A stretch of 64,000 bases of DNA from Anthostomella pinea (GCA_963556695.1 CAUWAG010000018.1:1116001-1180000), one strand, 5' to 3'. Shown: positions 31,926-44,405, numbered from the stretch's first letter. Notes: generated by a model from the letters alone, not told the origin. Numbers and translations are program-made.

Positions 31926-33417
31926 CTAACAGTGGGGACATGTGGTCACATGACCACGCGACAAATATCCCCCGCAGTGACCCAAGATCTGTCGATATGT
32001 GCAATGACCGCAGTAGCCACAAGCAGCCGTACAAGCCGTGAAATCTTCATCATTCTGATCGTCCCACTTGAACTCATCTTCCGCCTCTGAGCTCGATTCC
32101 CCTCCCCCGAGATCTCTTCTTGCGTGCCACATGTCCTTCACTGCCGGGGACAAAGCATCGCCACAGGCTGGCAATTGCTCACGGATCTCCAGGATACCCG
32201 CCCGAGTGTGGCACACCTCAATCTTCGTACAGTTACCATGCCGCACGAGGTCAACAATGCGGTGGAGTAGAGCGGCGTATTTAGAGAGAGCAGCCGAGTT
32301 GTCCACCTCCCATGTCTCGAGCTGACGTCGGACGTCGTGGATCTGGATGTTCTCCTCGCTGAAGAAGCCGTTCTGGTGATAAGCCAGGATGAAGTTTGGG
32401 ATTTGAGCAACCCAAAGACGCGGGAGCTCATCGCCAATGGTATCATCCGCTTTCTTCTTAATGCTTCGGGTCTTCAGGTCGAAGATGGCGGACTGGTCAA
32501 CCATCTCCCCGCCTGACCTCAACGAGACACTGTCTGTGGCAGGCGATTTTTGGGACGAGATCTTTGTGGTACTCAGAGACGCCTCGAGTGCTGAAAGAGA
32601 AGAAGGCACGCTGCTTGTTGCAGCTGGAATTGGCGTCCCATTCACCTTCTCGGTGTTGCTGATCATGTAACCATCCACTCCGAAGCGAACTAGAAGGCTG
32701 AGCCCCCCGAGGGAGTATCGCAAGATTCGCTGGTGGTTGTCAGAGTCCTTCACGTCACTGTCCCAGGTGGTGTAGTACTCGGGGAAGCTGTGTCCAAAAC
32801 CGCGGACTCCCTCAATCAGCTCGGTAGGGAAGTTCTCTCTCCGGATGAAGAACACAGTCCCGTCGACCACCTCCACGAGCATGCGGAACAGCTTGTCCTG
32901 GCCTTTCGCGAACCTGAGAAGGTTCCCCAAGGTGCTGCTACATGCGACGATGTCTATGTCACCATCGACTGGAGTCGATGACGATGATGGAGTAGCCAGA
33001 GAAGCCAGAACAGTTGGCTCCATCGGATGCTTTGGATAGCGAGCAGCGTTCTTGTCGCGGTAGTAGTCGCCGCTGTCCTCGGGAAGTGGGGATGGAGTTC
33101 TCAGGGGGGTCCAGCGCGGCGGCTTGCCTGCCAACTACAATCAGCTTGGTCGTGGATAGGTATGGTACCTGGTGCGGGGCCTTACCAGGGACAAGGATGG
33201 TAGGGTCCTGAACATTGAGCCAGCTGTATGAAGCGACCGGTACGCAGCCTGAGATGACGGCTTTGCGCTCGAACGCCTCTGCCTCAGGGGAGAGGTCGTC
33301 GACGACCAGCGATTGAATCTTGGTGCCAAACGGCTGCTGCGGGTACTGTTGGACCAGAGGCTGTCGCCGCCAGTTCGTGCTCTTTTGAGAGGGACCGCCT
33401 CGATTGTTGTATGGCAT
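31926..33417 (-). CDS. Conserved fungal protein of unknown function, divergent partner of the helicase-AAA gene
   Basis: Two exons, 33417-33186 and 33127-31926, with a 58-bp GT-AG intron (GTAAGG ... TGGCAG) joining TILVPG to KPPRW; 477 residues. Core blocks are DYYRDKNAARYPKHPMEP, DIDIVACSSTLGNLLRFA and LVEVVDGTVFFIRREN, then YYTTWDSDVKDSDNHQRILRY and LLVRFGVDGYM. The last 36 residues are cysteine/histidine-rich (CTAACGYCGHC ... GHC ... CPHC) and probably bind zinc. I recall relatives in databases labelled 'geranylgeranyl pyrophosphate synthetase', but no DDxxD prenyl-synthase motif is present, so I do not adopt that name. It starts 779 bp from, and points away from, the helicase-AAA gene, so the two probably share a promoter region. 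Confidence 0.85.
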
Positions 33418-34196
33418 CTTGAGTAGGGACTGACCGCAGGCCTCTTGAATACTCAAACTTCGTCAAGATGGAATGGGACCATGGGAGATTCAACCCTTCA
33501 GAGATGAAGGGCACCGGAACCTACTCTTTATTCCTGAGCTGTGCGGTCCCCGTCACATTCTAACGACCCGACGCAGAATGACTCACTTCGGTGGAAGCCT
33601 TGGGTTTCGATGGATCAAGAATCTGCCTTGTGAGTTGGCTCGGGCTGGTACTGCCTTGTGTCACCCGCCATCATTTAGGAGTGACAGCCTCATGCATAGC
33701 TGGCCAATCCCAACGTGGCGGCTGTTTCATGCGGTCCCGGATCGTCACCAATCATCCCCGAATACTTCCATTGCTATGCATGACCCCGCCGATACTTGCC
33801 GTCAGTGTCACAGACTCAAACGCTGGGGACCTATCACGAATACTCGTTTGGTCTACCAAGAAACTTACCACGCAGGCTACCTATGCAGCGAGAGAGGCAG
33901 AACGGTCGCTTAGGTCAGGCGAACGTACATACTGCAAACCATTCTATCATCAGTTTGCCAGGCTAGCCGTTCGACATTTTCCAACCCTTTTGCTTTGCCA
34001 GTTTCCTCCGTGGCCTTTCTCAGTCACTGCTCTCTGCCCTGGTGGTTCTACTATTCTAGGTACCTCAGTGTGATCCTAGGGATCTATCATACCGGTACAT
34101 CCTCAATCGACTCTCCCTTAAAGGGTAGGAGTTTGGTCAACTCTTCTTTCATCCGTACACGGGGTGCATTCTTCGACTGGGCAGTCAGAAGATACA
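33418..34196. promoter_or_regulatory. Probable bidirectional promoter region
   Basis: The 779-bp spacer lies between two divergent starts (33417 minus, 34197 plus). Short frames inside it have no motif. It includes C/T-rich tracts near both starts and a CTAGGTACCT palindrome at about 34054. Shared control of the two genes is inferred from arrangement only. Confidence 0.45.
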
Positions 34197-37100
34197 ATGG
34201 CTCCTGTAACCGATTCATCGGTGCGCTCTGGGAAACTGTCACGGTTTTTCAGAGACGTATTGAGAGGAAACCGGACTATCATCACTCGCGACGACTCACA
34301 ACTCTTTCTTGAGGCGGTCCGGAACCAAGAAAGCCCCGCGATCTGCGTCGAGTCTCTGATTGCCAGCCCCTGCGGCCTGACAGCAGTTCGACACAGCGTG
34401 CGAGCGGATCTGTCACTTCCGTTCATGAAATCGCAGACGCTCGGATTCCTTGCATTTCTATCAAGACCAGAGGTTAAGACTCTGGCCAACGGCCAGCTCT
34501 TGGAGAAAGTCCTGCAAGCCATTGTCATACCGGCAACGTTTTGGAATGAGCTTCTCAAGGGCTTCCTGGAATATCAGCTTGAGGAAGAGTGCCTACAGTC
34601 CTTCGCCTAGCTCGTTCACGAGCTCATCACCGGTCCTGACGAACCGGACTTGGATATCCTCTCCGACGCTAGAGCCATTCTACAGACGGGCTGGCTTTCA
34701 CAGGCAAAGGCTCACGAAACCCGGGATCTGGCGTACAAGATTGAGAAAGTACTCCAGCTGAAGACTTTGCCGCAGCAAAACAACTCATCGTACTCACCCG
34801 GAGGACGGCACGATAATGACTTCGCAGACTTTCGACAGATTGCAACTTATCCTACCGCGGATGAATTTCTGGCCATTGACAGGCCTTTCTATCGTCGTGC
34901 TGAGGAGATATTCGAGTCCGAGCCAGCTGAAAGATCTGCTTTGCACCTAGATAACCAGTACCGACTGCTGAGAGAAGACATGCTTGGAGAACTTCGACAA
35001 GATTTGCAAGTAGCCATTGGAAGGAAGAAGGGAAGACGCTCAGCCCTCACCCTTGAGTCGCTAACGCCTGTCAAGATGGAACTGGGGGATGATAATCGAG
35101 GAAGGCAGTGTTCGCTAGCTGTTGAATGCCTCAAGGGCCTTGAGCGATTGAGGAAAGTGGACAAGAACAGACGACGGCAGTTCCTCCTCGACAACCAGAA
35201 CTACCTGAAACACCAAGCCTTCGGGGCTCTCTTCAATGGTGAAACCATTTGCGGCTTCGCATTCGTCAATCGAGACTTGGACTTGCTCGCTAGAGACCCG
35301 CCGGTGGTGTGCCTTCAATTTACGGAGAGCAAGGCGTTGGGCAACGCGCTTCTCTCGCTCAAGTCGCCGAGGGGTGTACAGTTCATTCTTGTCGATACCC
35401 CCGTCTTTGCCTATGCGCCCATCCTGAATGAGCTCAAAGCCATGAACAGCCTTCCACTCCATGATGTTCTCCTACACCCGTCGCAGAAAAACATCGACGT
35501 CGAAGCATTTGAGCCACCTGAGCGTATTCGCAAGCTGGCTTCTGCGCTTTCATCAAAACCAGTACCTGAGCAAGGGGTTGGTTCGAAAGACTCGACTGTT
35601 CGCATGGACCAGTCTCAAGTTGACTCCTTTGTCAATGCTCTCACAAATCCTGTTAGCATTATACAGGGGCCTCCAGGTAAAACTGTGAATCTGTCCTCAT
35701 CCCCGCAGCCTTCTAACTTGAATCAACAGGTACCGGAAAGACTGTTTTAGGTTCACAAACAGTGAAATGCATGCAAAGGTTTTCCGCACTCAGGATATTG
35801 GTAATAAGCTATACCAATCATGCTCTAGACCAGTTCTTGGAAGACCTACTGGATGTTGGAATCCCAGCAGAGCATATGGTCCGGCTTGGCTCCAAGTCAA
35901 CCGCGAGGACCGTGTCAATGCTCTTGCCTCGACATACTCACCATTTAAAACGCTCGGCGGAGTCCTGGGCCACTATTAACCAACTGAAAGCAGACCAGGC
36001 TGAGCTCAGTGAGCGGATACACTTTGCCTTCGGGGACTACCTCAATCTAAATCCCTCTTTTCAGGAGATCCTCGAGCATCTTGAATTTTCCCAGAGTGGT
36101 CGTCGATTCTTTAACGCTTTCCGGCTACCAGCCGCGGAACAGGAGTGGAGACGGGTCGCGAGAAAAGGCAAGGAGGTCAAGAAAGACTACCTGTTCTCCC
36201 AGTGGAGGGCCGGAAATGGCCCCGGAATGTTTGCCAATAATGTTTCGAAAGACCTTGAAAGCGTGTGGGACATGCCTGCTGCCATCAGACATGAACAACT
36301 TGCTGGGTGGGTGAGGGCAGTCATACAGGAGCGAGCGCAGATCGTCGAAGACTTGTCCGAGGAATTCAACCGCAACCAAGAGCGCCTGGACGACCTCTTC
36401 AGCGAAGGAAAGGTCGGATTCGTTCGTTCCAAAAGAGTCATTGGCTGCACAACTACCGCAGCTGCAATGCAACAGAAGCTCATCCGCGCTTCCAGACCAG
36501 ATGTGGTTTTGGTGGAAGAAGCAGGCGAGATATTGGAGAGCCACGTACTTACGGCCCTAGCACCAACGGTCAAGCAACTGATCCTCATTGGCGACCATAA
36601 GCAATTGAGACCGAAAGTGAACAACTATGCTCTTACCGTTGAGAAAGGAGACGGCTATGATCTCAACATGTCACTGTTCGAGAGGATGATCCGTCAAGGC
36701 TACAAGCATACGACTCTACGCAAGCAGCATCGCATGGAACCTCAAATTTCCCTGTTTCCTCGGGCGCTTACATATCCAGATTTGCTTGACGGACCGAAAA
36801 CTGAAGGTAGACCGACCATTGATGGCCTGCAAGATCGAGTCGTGTTCATCAATCACGAACACCCGGAGACTCAGCTTGACACGATTGCAGACCGGCTAGA
36901 CCCTGGTATGAAAGCTAGCAAGGAGAACGCCTTCGAGGCTGTCATGGTCCTCAGGATTGTACGCTACCTAGCCCAGCAGGGTTACGGTACGGATTCGATG
37001 GTGGTCTTGACACCGTATCTTGGTCAGCTCCGACTGCTTAGGCAGAAGCTCGCCGAGGAGAACGATCCTATTCTGAATGACCCTGACGCTTCGGAATTGA

Positions 37101-40100
37101 TCCAAGCTGGCCTAATGACACAGGCGGCATCCAAAGTGAACAAGAGGCCTCTGCGCATCTCGACCATTGGTGAGTCAGCTGCTACGCTCATTGGAAGATA
37201 TAGACTAACGAAACCTGCAGATAACTACCAGGGTGAGGAGAGCGACATCGTCATCGTATCTCTCACACGCGGTAACGCCAAAGGAGATATTGGTTTCATG
37301 GCAGCACCTGAGCGGCTGAACGTCTTGATTACCCGTGCAAGAAACTGTCTCGTCATGATCGGCAATATGGACACATTCATGAGGAGCAGAGGAAAAGACA
37401 CTTGGTATCCGTTCTTCGAGCTGCTGAAGGAGCATAGCCATCTGTATGACGGATTACCTGTGAAGTGCGAGCGACACCCCAACAGGACGGCTGTAATACA
37501 AACGCCAGAAGACTTTGACCAAGCCTGCCCGGACGGCGGCTGTGCAGAACCATGGTGCGATTTCCCTGTCCTTCATGCTTATTACATTGCCCTGACTTTG
37601 CTACGATAGCGGAGTCATGCTCAAGTGTGGCTTGCACAAGTGCAAGCATAGATGCCATCGCGTCAATGATCACTCTCAAGCAGAATGCACTCACATCGTT
37701 GAGAGGGTGTGTGATCGACAGCATAAAAGGCGATTGGCCTGCAGCAAGAAGGATGAGTCATGTCGCAAATGTATCGACGAGGACAAAAATATGGAGAGGA
37801 GGGCAAAACGGGATTTGGAAATGGAGCGAGAGCGATCTGCACGGCAACAGGCCTACCTGCAAGAGCTCCAACATATACAAGATGAGCAGGAGCACGAACG
37901 GCGCCACATGAGGTATTTGACCGAACAGGAGACACAGAAGAAGTCGATCGCCCAACAGCGCGAGGATCTCAAGATGCTCAAGGAGACGGCATCGCGGATG
38001 GCAAAGCTAAAGCTGGCACAAACCAGTGCTACCAACAAGACGCCTCCAGCGCCCGCTGAGGGTAAAACTTCAAGCCCGGACAGCGTCCCAGGTGTCCCAA
38101 GCGATGTGCAGAAGGAGTGGGAGTATTTGAAAGAGTTCGAAGGGGCTCGAAGTGACCCTCTTGACGAGTTGATGGGCATGATAGGCCTCGAGGAGGTCAA
38201 GGAGCAGTTCCTCCAAATCAAGAACACAGTGGACACCAAGCTGCGGCAGAACGTCTCTCTTGCGTCGGAGCGGTTCAGCTGTTCCTTGCTGGGAAATCCG
38301 GGCACGGGTACGTCCCTAAAGACTTCCATATCGTACCGCTCACACTTTTACTGACTCCACGCCCTTGCTTAGGCAAAACCACTGTGGCTCGCCTGTACGC
38401 CAAGTTCCTCACGTCCATTGGCGTCTTACCCGGGTCCCATTTAGAAGAGACGACGGGATCCAAACTGGCAAACCTTGGAGTATCGGGCTGTCAGAAACTG
38501 ATCGACAGTGTGTTGAACGAAGGAGGCGGCGTGATTTTCATCGATGAAGCGTATCAGCTGACGTCCGGAAACAGCCACGGCGGCGCCGGCGTTCTCGACT
38601 ACCTCCTTCCCGAGGTCGAGAATTTGACCGGCAAGATCGTCTTCGTTCTCGCTGGATACAACAAGCAGATGGAGAGCTTCTTCTCCCACAACCCTGGCCT
38701 ACCTAGTCGTTTCCCGATCGAGATGGGGTTCGCGGACCACACTGACGACGAGCTCCTTCGAATTCTGGGGCTCAAGATCTCGAAGCAGTACAAAGGGTCT
38801 ATGAAATGCGAGGATGGGTTGCAGGGCCTGTACTGCCGCATCGTCTCCAGGAGAATCGGACGCGGTCGTGGGAGAGAGGGCTTCGGGGATGCTCGAACTG
38901 TCGAGAATACCCTGGCAAGAATCACGCTGTCCCAAGCAAAACGATTGACGGGACAGCGTCGGCAAGGGCTCAAACCTGACGATCTGCTCCTGACCAAGGA
39001 AGATCTAATCGGCCCCAAACCTTCAGAGGTCCTGGGAAAGTCTGAAGGATGGCGCAGGCTGCTGAAACTGATTGGTCTATCGTCCGTGAAGCAGGCCGTC
39101 AAGTCGTTGGTTGATAGCGTCGAGCAAAACTACCACCGAGAACTGGCCGAACAACCACCGATTGAGTACTCTCTGAACAAGGTGTTCATTGGGAATCCAG
39201 GAACCGGCAAGACGACAGTGGCCAAGCTGTACGGTCAGATACTGGTAGACCTTGGGCTGCTATCAAAAGGCGAGGGTAAGTGTCATTGTCACACAATTAT
39301 TCTTCTCTCGGCGGCTCACAGAGCTAATGTTCACCAGTTGTGGTGAGAAATCCGTCAGACTTTGTTGGGTCTGCTTTAGGACAGTCCGAACAACAGACCA
39401 AGGGTATCTTGGCCTCCACCACAGGCAAGGTCCTGGTCATCGATGAAGCTTATGGGCTTTATGGCAGCGGCAGCGGTAGTGGCCAGGGCTCTATGACCGA
39501 CCCGTATAAGACCGCAGTGATCGATACAATCGTAGCCGAGGTTCAGAGTGTCCCTGGCGACGACCGCTGTGTCCTAGTCTTAGGATACAAGGAGCAGATG
39601 GAAACGATGTTCCAGAACGTCAACCCAGGCCTCAGCAGACGATTCCCAATCGCTTCGGCCTTTGAATTTGCTGACTTCAGCAACGAGGAGTTGCGACAAA
39701 TCCTGGACCTGAAGCTCAAACAACAGGCTTTCGAGGCCACAGACCAAGCAAAGAACGTGGCCATGGAGATACTGGATCGAGGTCGGAACCGTCCAAATTT
39801 CGGCAATGCTGGCGATATTGACAACCTTCTCGACACGACCAAAGCCCGGCACCAGTCTAGGTTCTCCCGTGGACAGACCAAATCAGCAGCCACACTGGAG
39901 GCCATCGACTTCGACGAGAACTTTGACCGTGCCGAGAGATCAGAAACCAACGTCCAGACGCTGTTCGAAGGGACTGTCGGATCCGTAGACATCGTGGCAC
40001 GGCTGACAGGCTATCAGGAGACGGTCCGCACAATGAAAGCCTTGGATATGGATCCCAGGGAGAACATACCCTTCAACTTCCTGTTCCGAGGCCCGCCAGG

Positions 40101-41334
40101 AACGGGCAAAACCACGACCGCGCGCAAAATGGGAAAGGTGTTCTACGACATGGGGTTCCTCGCTGATGGGAAAGTGATCGAATGTTCGGCCACCGACTTG
40201 ATTGGCCAGTACGTGGGCCAGACAGGGCCAAAAGTCCAACAGCTTCTGGATAAGGCTCTCGGAAAAGTGCTGTTCGTCGATGAAGCATACAGGCTTGCTG
40301 ATGGAGGCTTTGCGACTGAAGCTGTCAACGAGCTTGTCGACAGCGTCACGAAGGAGAGGTACCACAAGAAGCTGATTATCATCCTCGCGGGGTATGAGAA
40401 GGATATAAACCGCCTAATGTCGATAAACGAAGGCCTGACGTCGCGGTTTCCAGAGGTGGTCAACTTCCGCGGTCTCAGCCCCCCCGAGTGCTTCACCCTT
40501 CTCACGAAGCAGTTCGCGTCCCGAAGACCCAAATTGGAGCTCAAAGGGATCTCTCTGGATCTCACAGCGGTCGAGTCACCGAGTCTGGACTTTGCCCAGC
40601 AGGTCGCGCGGCTCTTCTCCGGACTCTCCAAGCAGAGCAGCTGGGCGAGCGCACGGGATGTACAGACGCTGGGCAAGGCTATATTCAACGACATGCTGAA
40701 GGATAGAGCGGCCCTGACGTCGAAGAAACTGGTGCTTCAAGAAGGCGTGGTCATCTCCCATCTCCAGAAGCTTTTTGATGAACGCGAGTCACGAAGCAGG
40801 AGTGGTGCAGCGGCCTTCACGCCGCAGACTGGTGCCATGGACTGCGCCTCTGGAACGCAGGCAGTCCCTAGATCAACCTTCAATACATCCACGAAGCCAG
40901 AGACAGAGCGTCCCGCCGAGCCCGAACACCACAGCGAGCCCGAGCCCCAAGCCGCAACCAAGGACAAGGACAAGGACAAGCAAGGTTCGACACAGCCCCA
41001 CGGGCACCACGGCGCGCAGCGCGACGCCGGCGTGAGCGATGCCGTCTGGGCGCAGCTCCAACGAGACAGACAAGCGGAACAGGAGCGGGAGAACGAGTAC
41101 CAACGTCTGCTCGAAGCCAAGGACAGGGCCAAGGAAGCCGAGAGGGAAAGGATCGTGCGCAAACTTCTGGAGGAGGAGCGCAGGCGAAAGGAGGAAGCCG
41201 AGATGCAGATCAGGTTGGCGCAGATGGGCGTTTGTCCCATGGGCTTCAGCTGGATCAAGCAGGCGGCTGGATACCGGTGCGCGGGGGGCTCGCATTTCAT
41301 GTCTAGTGAGCAGTTGCATGCTGCTTGTCAGTGA
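34197..41334 (+). CDS. Giant SF1 helicase / NFX1-type zinc finger / triple CbxX-type AAA+ fusion, with one in-frame TAG
   Basis: Exons 34197-35676, 35730-37169, 37221-37554, 37610-38307, 38373-39275 and 39338-41334 give about 2283 codons. The UPF1/ZNFX1-like helicase shows GPPGTGKT (about 491, split by intron 1), SYTNHALDQ, VLVEEAGE, IGDHKQLRP, RKQHRM, DNYQGEESD and LNVLITRAR. Next comes an NFX1-like Cys/His part (CPDGGC, CGVMLKCGLHKCKHRC, about 1065-1125) and a charged coiled-coil. Three CbxX/CfqX AAA+ domains follow, with P-loops GNPGTGKT (about 1317), GNPGTGKT (about 1590) and GPPGTGKT (about 1868), and Walker B IFIDEAY, LVIDEAY and LFVDEAY. The tail has a coiled coil and a Cys-containing end (CPMGFSWIKQ ... 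GYRC). A TAG at 34608-34610 (codon 138) lies in an otherwise conserved-looking frame and no good intron removes it; the next ATG is at 34650. RNA or RNP remodelling is plausible; the role is unproven. Confidence 0.88.
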
Positions 41335-41952
41335 CCTAGAGCATCGCCTTTTTGGGTGTGCATCTGTGCAATAACGGGGTAATTTCAGAGGCGTGGCCGT
41401 CTGCCATGTTGGTATTTCCAGAGTGTAATACCGTGATAGCGATTTTGGCTGCGAAGTTCTTCTCAGGTACTAACTTATAGGTCCGAGTGCATCCGTAGCC
41501 ACGCATGCCGGGGTCACCACCTGGTCCAGGATATCATTGACAAGCGTCTCTGCGTTCCACTAGGTGTCTCCATCTAGTATTAGTGTGATAAATATATATT
41601 TCAAGGGCATTAGTATCATCTCCTTTATTGAGGTCTGCTGTGAGACAGCAAGATATGTGTGCCTATGGTCTAACAGCAAATTAGGCTTGCCATACCTGCC
41701 GCGTATACCTGAGTGTTTTCTCGTCAGCATGGTCAAATAAATTTCTACACTTATATAATAACGCTTTAAAATGATAATGCTACGCTAACATTCCTTCTAG
41801 AGCCGGGCCTCTTGGCTACCGATGATGGAACAGAGAAGAGTCGTCCGTCACTCGAGACCCAACGTGTTTCTGCCCGGCACGTCCCAAACGTCGAAGTCAA
41901 CGCCCGCTTCTCTATACAGTCCCTTGATTTCCTCAGTTGCTCCGTCACCATC
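41335..41952. other. Intergenic region, no supported gene
   Basis: Tail-to-tail spacer between the helicase-AAA gene and the broken F-box gene. It is AT-richer than its surroundings (for example AATATATATTTC at 41590) and holds no motif-bearing frame. Confidence 0.45.
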
Positions 41953-43503
41953 CTACAAGATGCCGCGATTGACCCAGCACACACTCTTCAAGTTCGCACA
42001 TCGAACCTTGCAAGGGGCTGCAAATCTTCGGATCATGTTGCGCAGATGTTCAACGTGACCTCCCCAATGATGCGGTGCAAGATCACCGAACAACCTCGTC
42101 CCTCGGATTGTGAGCTTCCGTAGCGATTTCGGAAGCTTCGTTTCATGTTGGACCGTATTCAGGTTGTCTCTTACGCCTACCAAAGCAAAGAGCTGGATGT
42201 CCAGCTCTCGCACGACGGTGAAGTCCGCGAGACAGTGTAGGTGCTCAGAACGCCCGAAGTCAGGCTGATATGCGAATATGTTTATTGCTCCGTGGCGATA
42301 TCCATTCTCTCCGAAGACCAAGGTAAGCCGTTGAAGAGTTTTTGCACGCTTTCTCAGTAATGGGTTGAAGAAATCATGGAAGGCCGGCAAGTCAGACAAC
42401 CTCAGGATAGCAACATTGTGCAGGTGAAGATCCACCAGATTCAGGCAAGTGAGGAGAGCCTCCATATCCCTGGGCCAAAAATATGATTCGTCATCCGCTG
42501 AGAATTCTTTTAGAAGTGGGGGTAAGCTTTGCCCGCCGATACCACCAGCACGCGTGACGTGAAACCGCGACAAAGTTGGAGCGTTCAAGAGGGCTGGGCA
42601 AATGCCGAGATTGTATGACGATTGGATGCCATGGCCATGTTACTGGCGGTATTTCCGAGGCTTCTTCTGGTACTTTCGATCTTTTTCGGGCATTAAGAAC
42701 AGTGTATCCAACTCGTCAAGCGGCAAGGGCAGGCCTGCATTCCGCAACTGAGCGGTGGTAGTAGAGACAATGTCATCCAACCGGGTGTAGTACACGGTAT
42801 GTGTAACGGGGGATTGCTGACTCATATCCTTGAACGAGCCTTGAGTAGGACATAGAAGTCGAAGAGATCTCATGCTCGTGGCCAAGCACAGGACGGCGCC
42901 GAAATTTGCCTCTCCTGTCACTATCTCCGCGGGGTTGCCGTACACGTCTATTAGGCGAGATTTGCGGACTACCCAAGCTGCGTCGTCGACGGTTGACCAA
43001 TTACTCGTACTTCCTCGCAGGAGTTTCCATGTTCGGTCGATACAGAGGGAATCTTGCGTCGACCATTCCGACTTCTTGCACTAAAATGGTCGCTTATGGA
43101 GTTCCACGGCGCATGTTACATGTCGGACCAATTTTCTCAACTGTGGGTTCTCGACCAGGGATCGCAACAAGAGAACCTGCAAGCAACAGTCAGTTAGCAA
43201 TCTAGGATCTCGAGGGGACGTCTGACTGGTGGCGTGGAAGTCACCACTAACCAAAGATTTGCGATGTTCCGTGATAGGCAATCCTCGCCAGATGTGAATC
43301 GTGCTGTACAACACGTCCGACGCCGCAGCTCCGAAGCTTGATGATACCAAGCACAAATTTTTGAGGGTTCGGAAGTTGGTTCTTGCTTCAGGTATCCTCA
43401 TCTTTTTGAGTCAGCCTCGGTCGTAGAGCTCGGTCGGATCTTGGACGAAATTCCGCATGATTGCAAGCAGGACCTCCGGCGGCCAGTGGATGTTGGCCTC
43501 CAT
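41953..43503 (-). pseudogene. F-box-type protein gene with three in-frame stops
   Basis: From the ATG at 43503 one frame runs to a stop at 41953, with a 75-bp GT-AG intron (43251-43177, GTTAGT ... TTGCAG, length a multiple of three). The N-terminus WPPEVLLAIMRNF and later RTLKNLCLVSSSF resemble an F-box. The rest has leucine-rich patterns (LVDLHLHNVAILRL, LRKLTIRG) typical of fungal F-box/LRR-like proteins that select targets for SCF ubiquitin ligases. The frame is broken by TGA (43413-43411), TAG (43083-43081) and TAA (42642-42640). No intron with a consensus donor and matching phase removes them. Each could arise from one C-to-T change (CGA, CAG, CAA). Partial use from ATG 43401 is possible but unlikely. 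Confidence 0.72.
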
Positions 43504-43584
43504 GATAGTCAAGGCTTCACTTCGCCCGGTTGCAGATCGATTTGAGCGCGTCTGCCGTCGCGTTCTGGGAGATGGGCCTCCAGC

Positions 43585-44110
43585 TGAGGTGACCACAAGA
43601 TAGAAAGAGGGGAGTACCTGCTGGACAACGGGCGGTTTGCACGGAAGACAGCTGCCTCTGGGGTGCGGTGGCCTGGTTAAGTGAGAAGATACTGACACGA
43701 GAGATGTTGAAGCTGTAGCTGTAGCCGACCTGCTATGAGTGTTGCTGTTGCGAAAAGTGTTTCCGCGAAATAACTTATTTGTGTGCACTGTAAAACGATT
43801 ATCATACCTACGGACTGACCCGATGTACTATGTAGGAGGTATACATAACGTACCTTAGGTATGCGCTCACCTATGTAATTGATGCTGGTGCGCTATTGCC
43901 CTAGTAACAGGCAGCTGCTTCCCCCGCTGAGAGCTGAGAAGTCACGACTGCCAAACCTTTCAGCGTTCCTAGGTAGGCATCACATCCCCTTACTTCTACT
44001 GCGAGAACCTAACGCACCTACAATTAATGAGGTGACCGCAAGAGAGAAAGAGGGAGCGCCTGCTGGAAAACAGCTTGAATGCAAGGCAGCTGCTACTGGG
44101 GTGCGTGGGC
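43585..44110. repeat. Direct repeat pair between the F-box genes
   Basis: TGAGGTGACCACAAGATAGA (43585-43673) and TGAGGTGACCGCAAGAGAGA (44028-44110) start two related segments of about 85 bp, both ending in CTGGGGTGCG. The first is inside the 5' leader of the minus-strand F-box gene. Confidence 0.75.
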
Positions 44111-44405
44111 TAGACGCTGGAAGGTTTGGCGGCCGTGACTTCCATCCCAACGGTCGAAGCAGCTGCAGGAAACAGCTGTTACTGGGGCACCAGCCCACCA
44201 GCATCAATAGGTACATAAGGTAAGTGCATACGTTGTATATAACTACCTCGATAGTACATCTAGTAAACTCATTTCTCAATCCTTTCACGTTCAACACAAG
44301 CATCTCGTGGAAGCACCTTTGGTGGCAGCAACACTCTTATCAGCACGGCTACAGCTACAGCTACAACATCATCTCTCGCGTCAGTATCTTCTCACTTAAC
44401 CAGGC
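43671..44405. repeat. Inverted repeat pair upstream of both F-box genes
   Basis: 43671-43726 (GCCTGGTTAAGTGAGAAGAT...) is the reverse complement of 44347-44405 (...GTATCTTCTCACTTAACCAG), with a 3-bp indel. Each arm lies upstream of one of the two divergent F-box genes in the same orientation relative to that gene. Confidence 0.8.

Noticed and set aside
31926..33417. Naming this gene geranylgeranyl pyrophosphate synthetase
   Set aside because: No DDxxD or other prenyl-synthase motif is visible; the label appears to be a propagated misannotation.
37607..37609. TAG that ends the helicase open frame before the zinc-finger part
   Set aside because: It is the AG end of an intron (37555-37609); splicing gives EPCGVMLKC and restores the Cys/His pattern.
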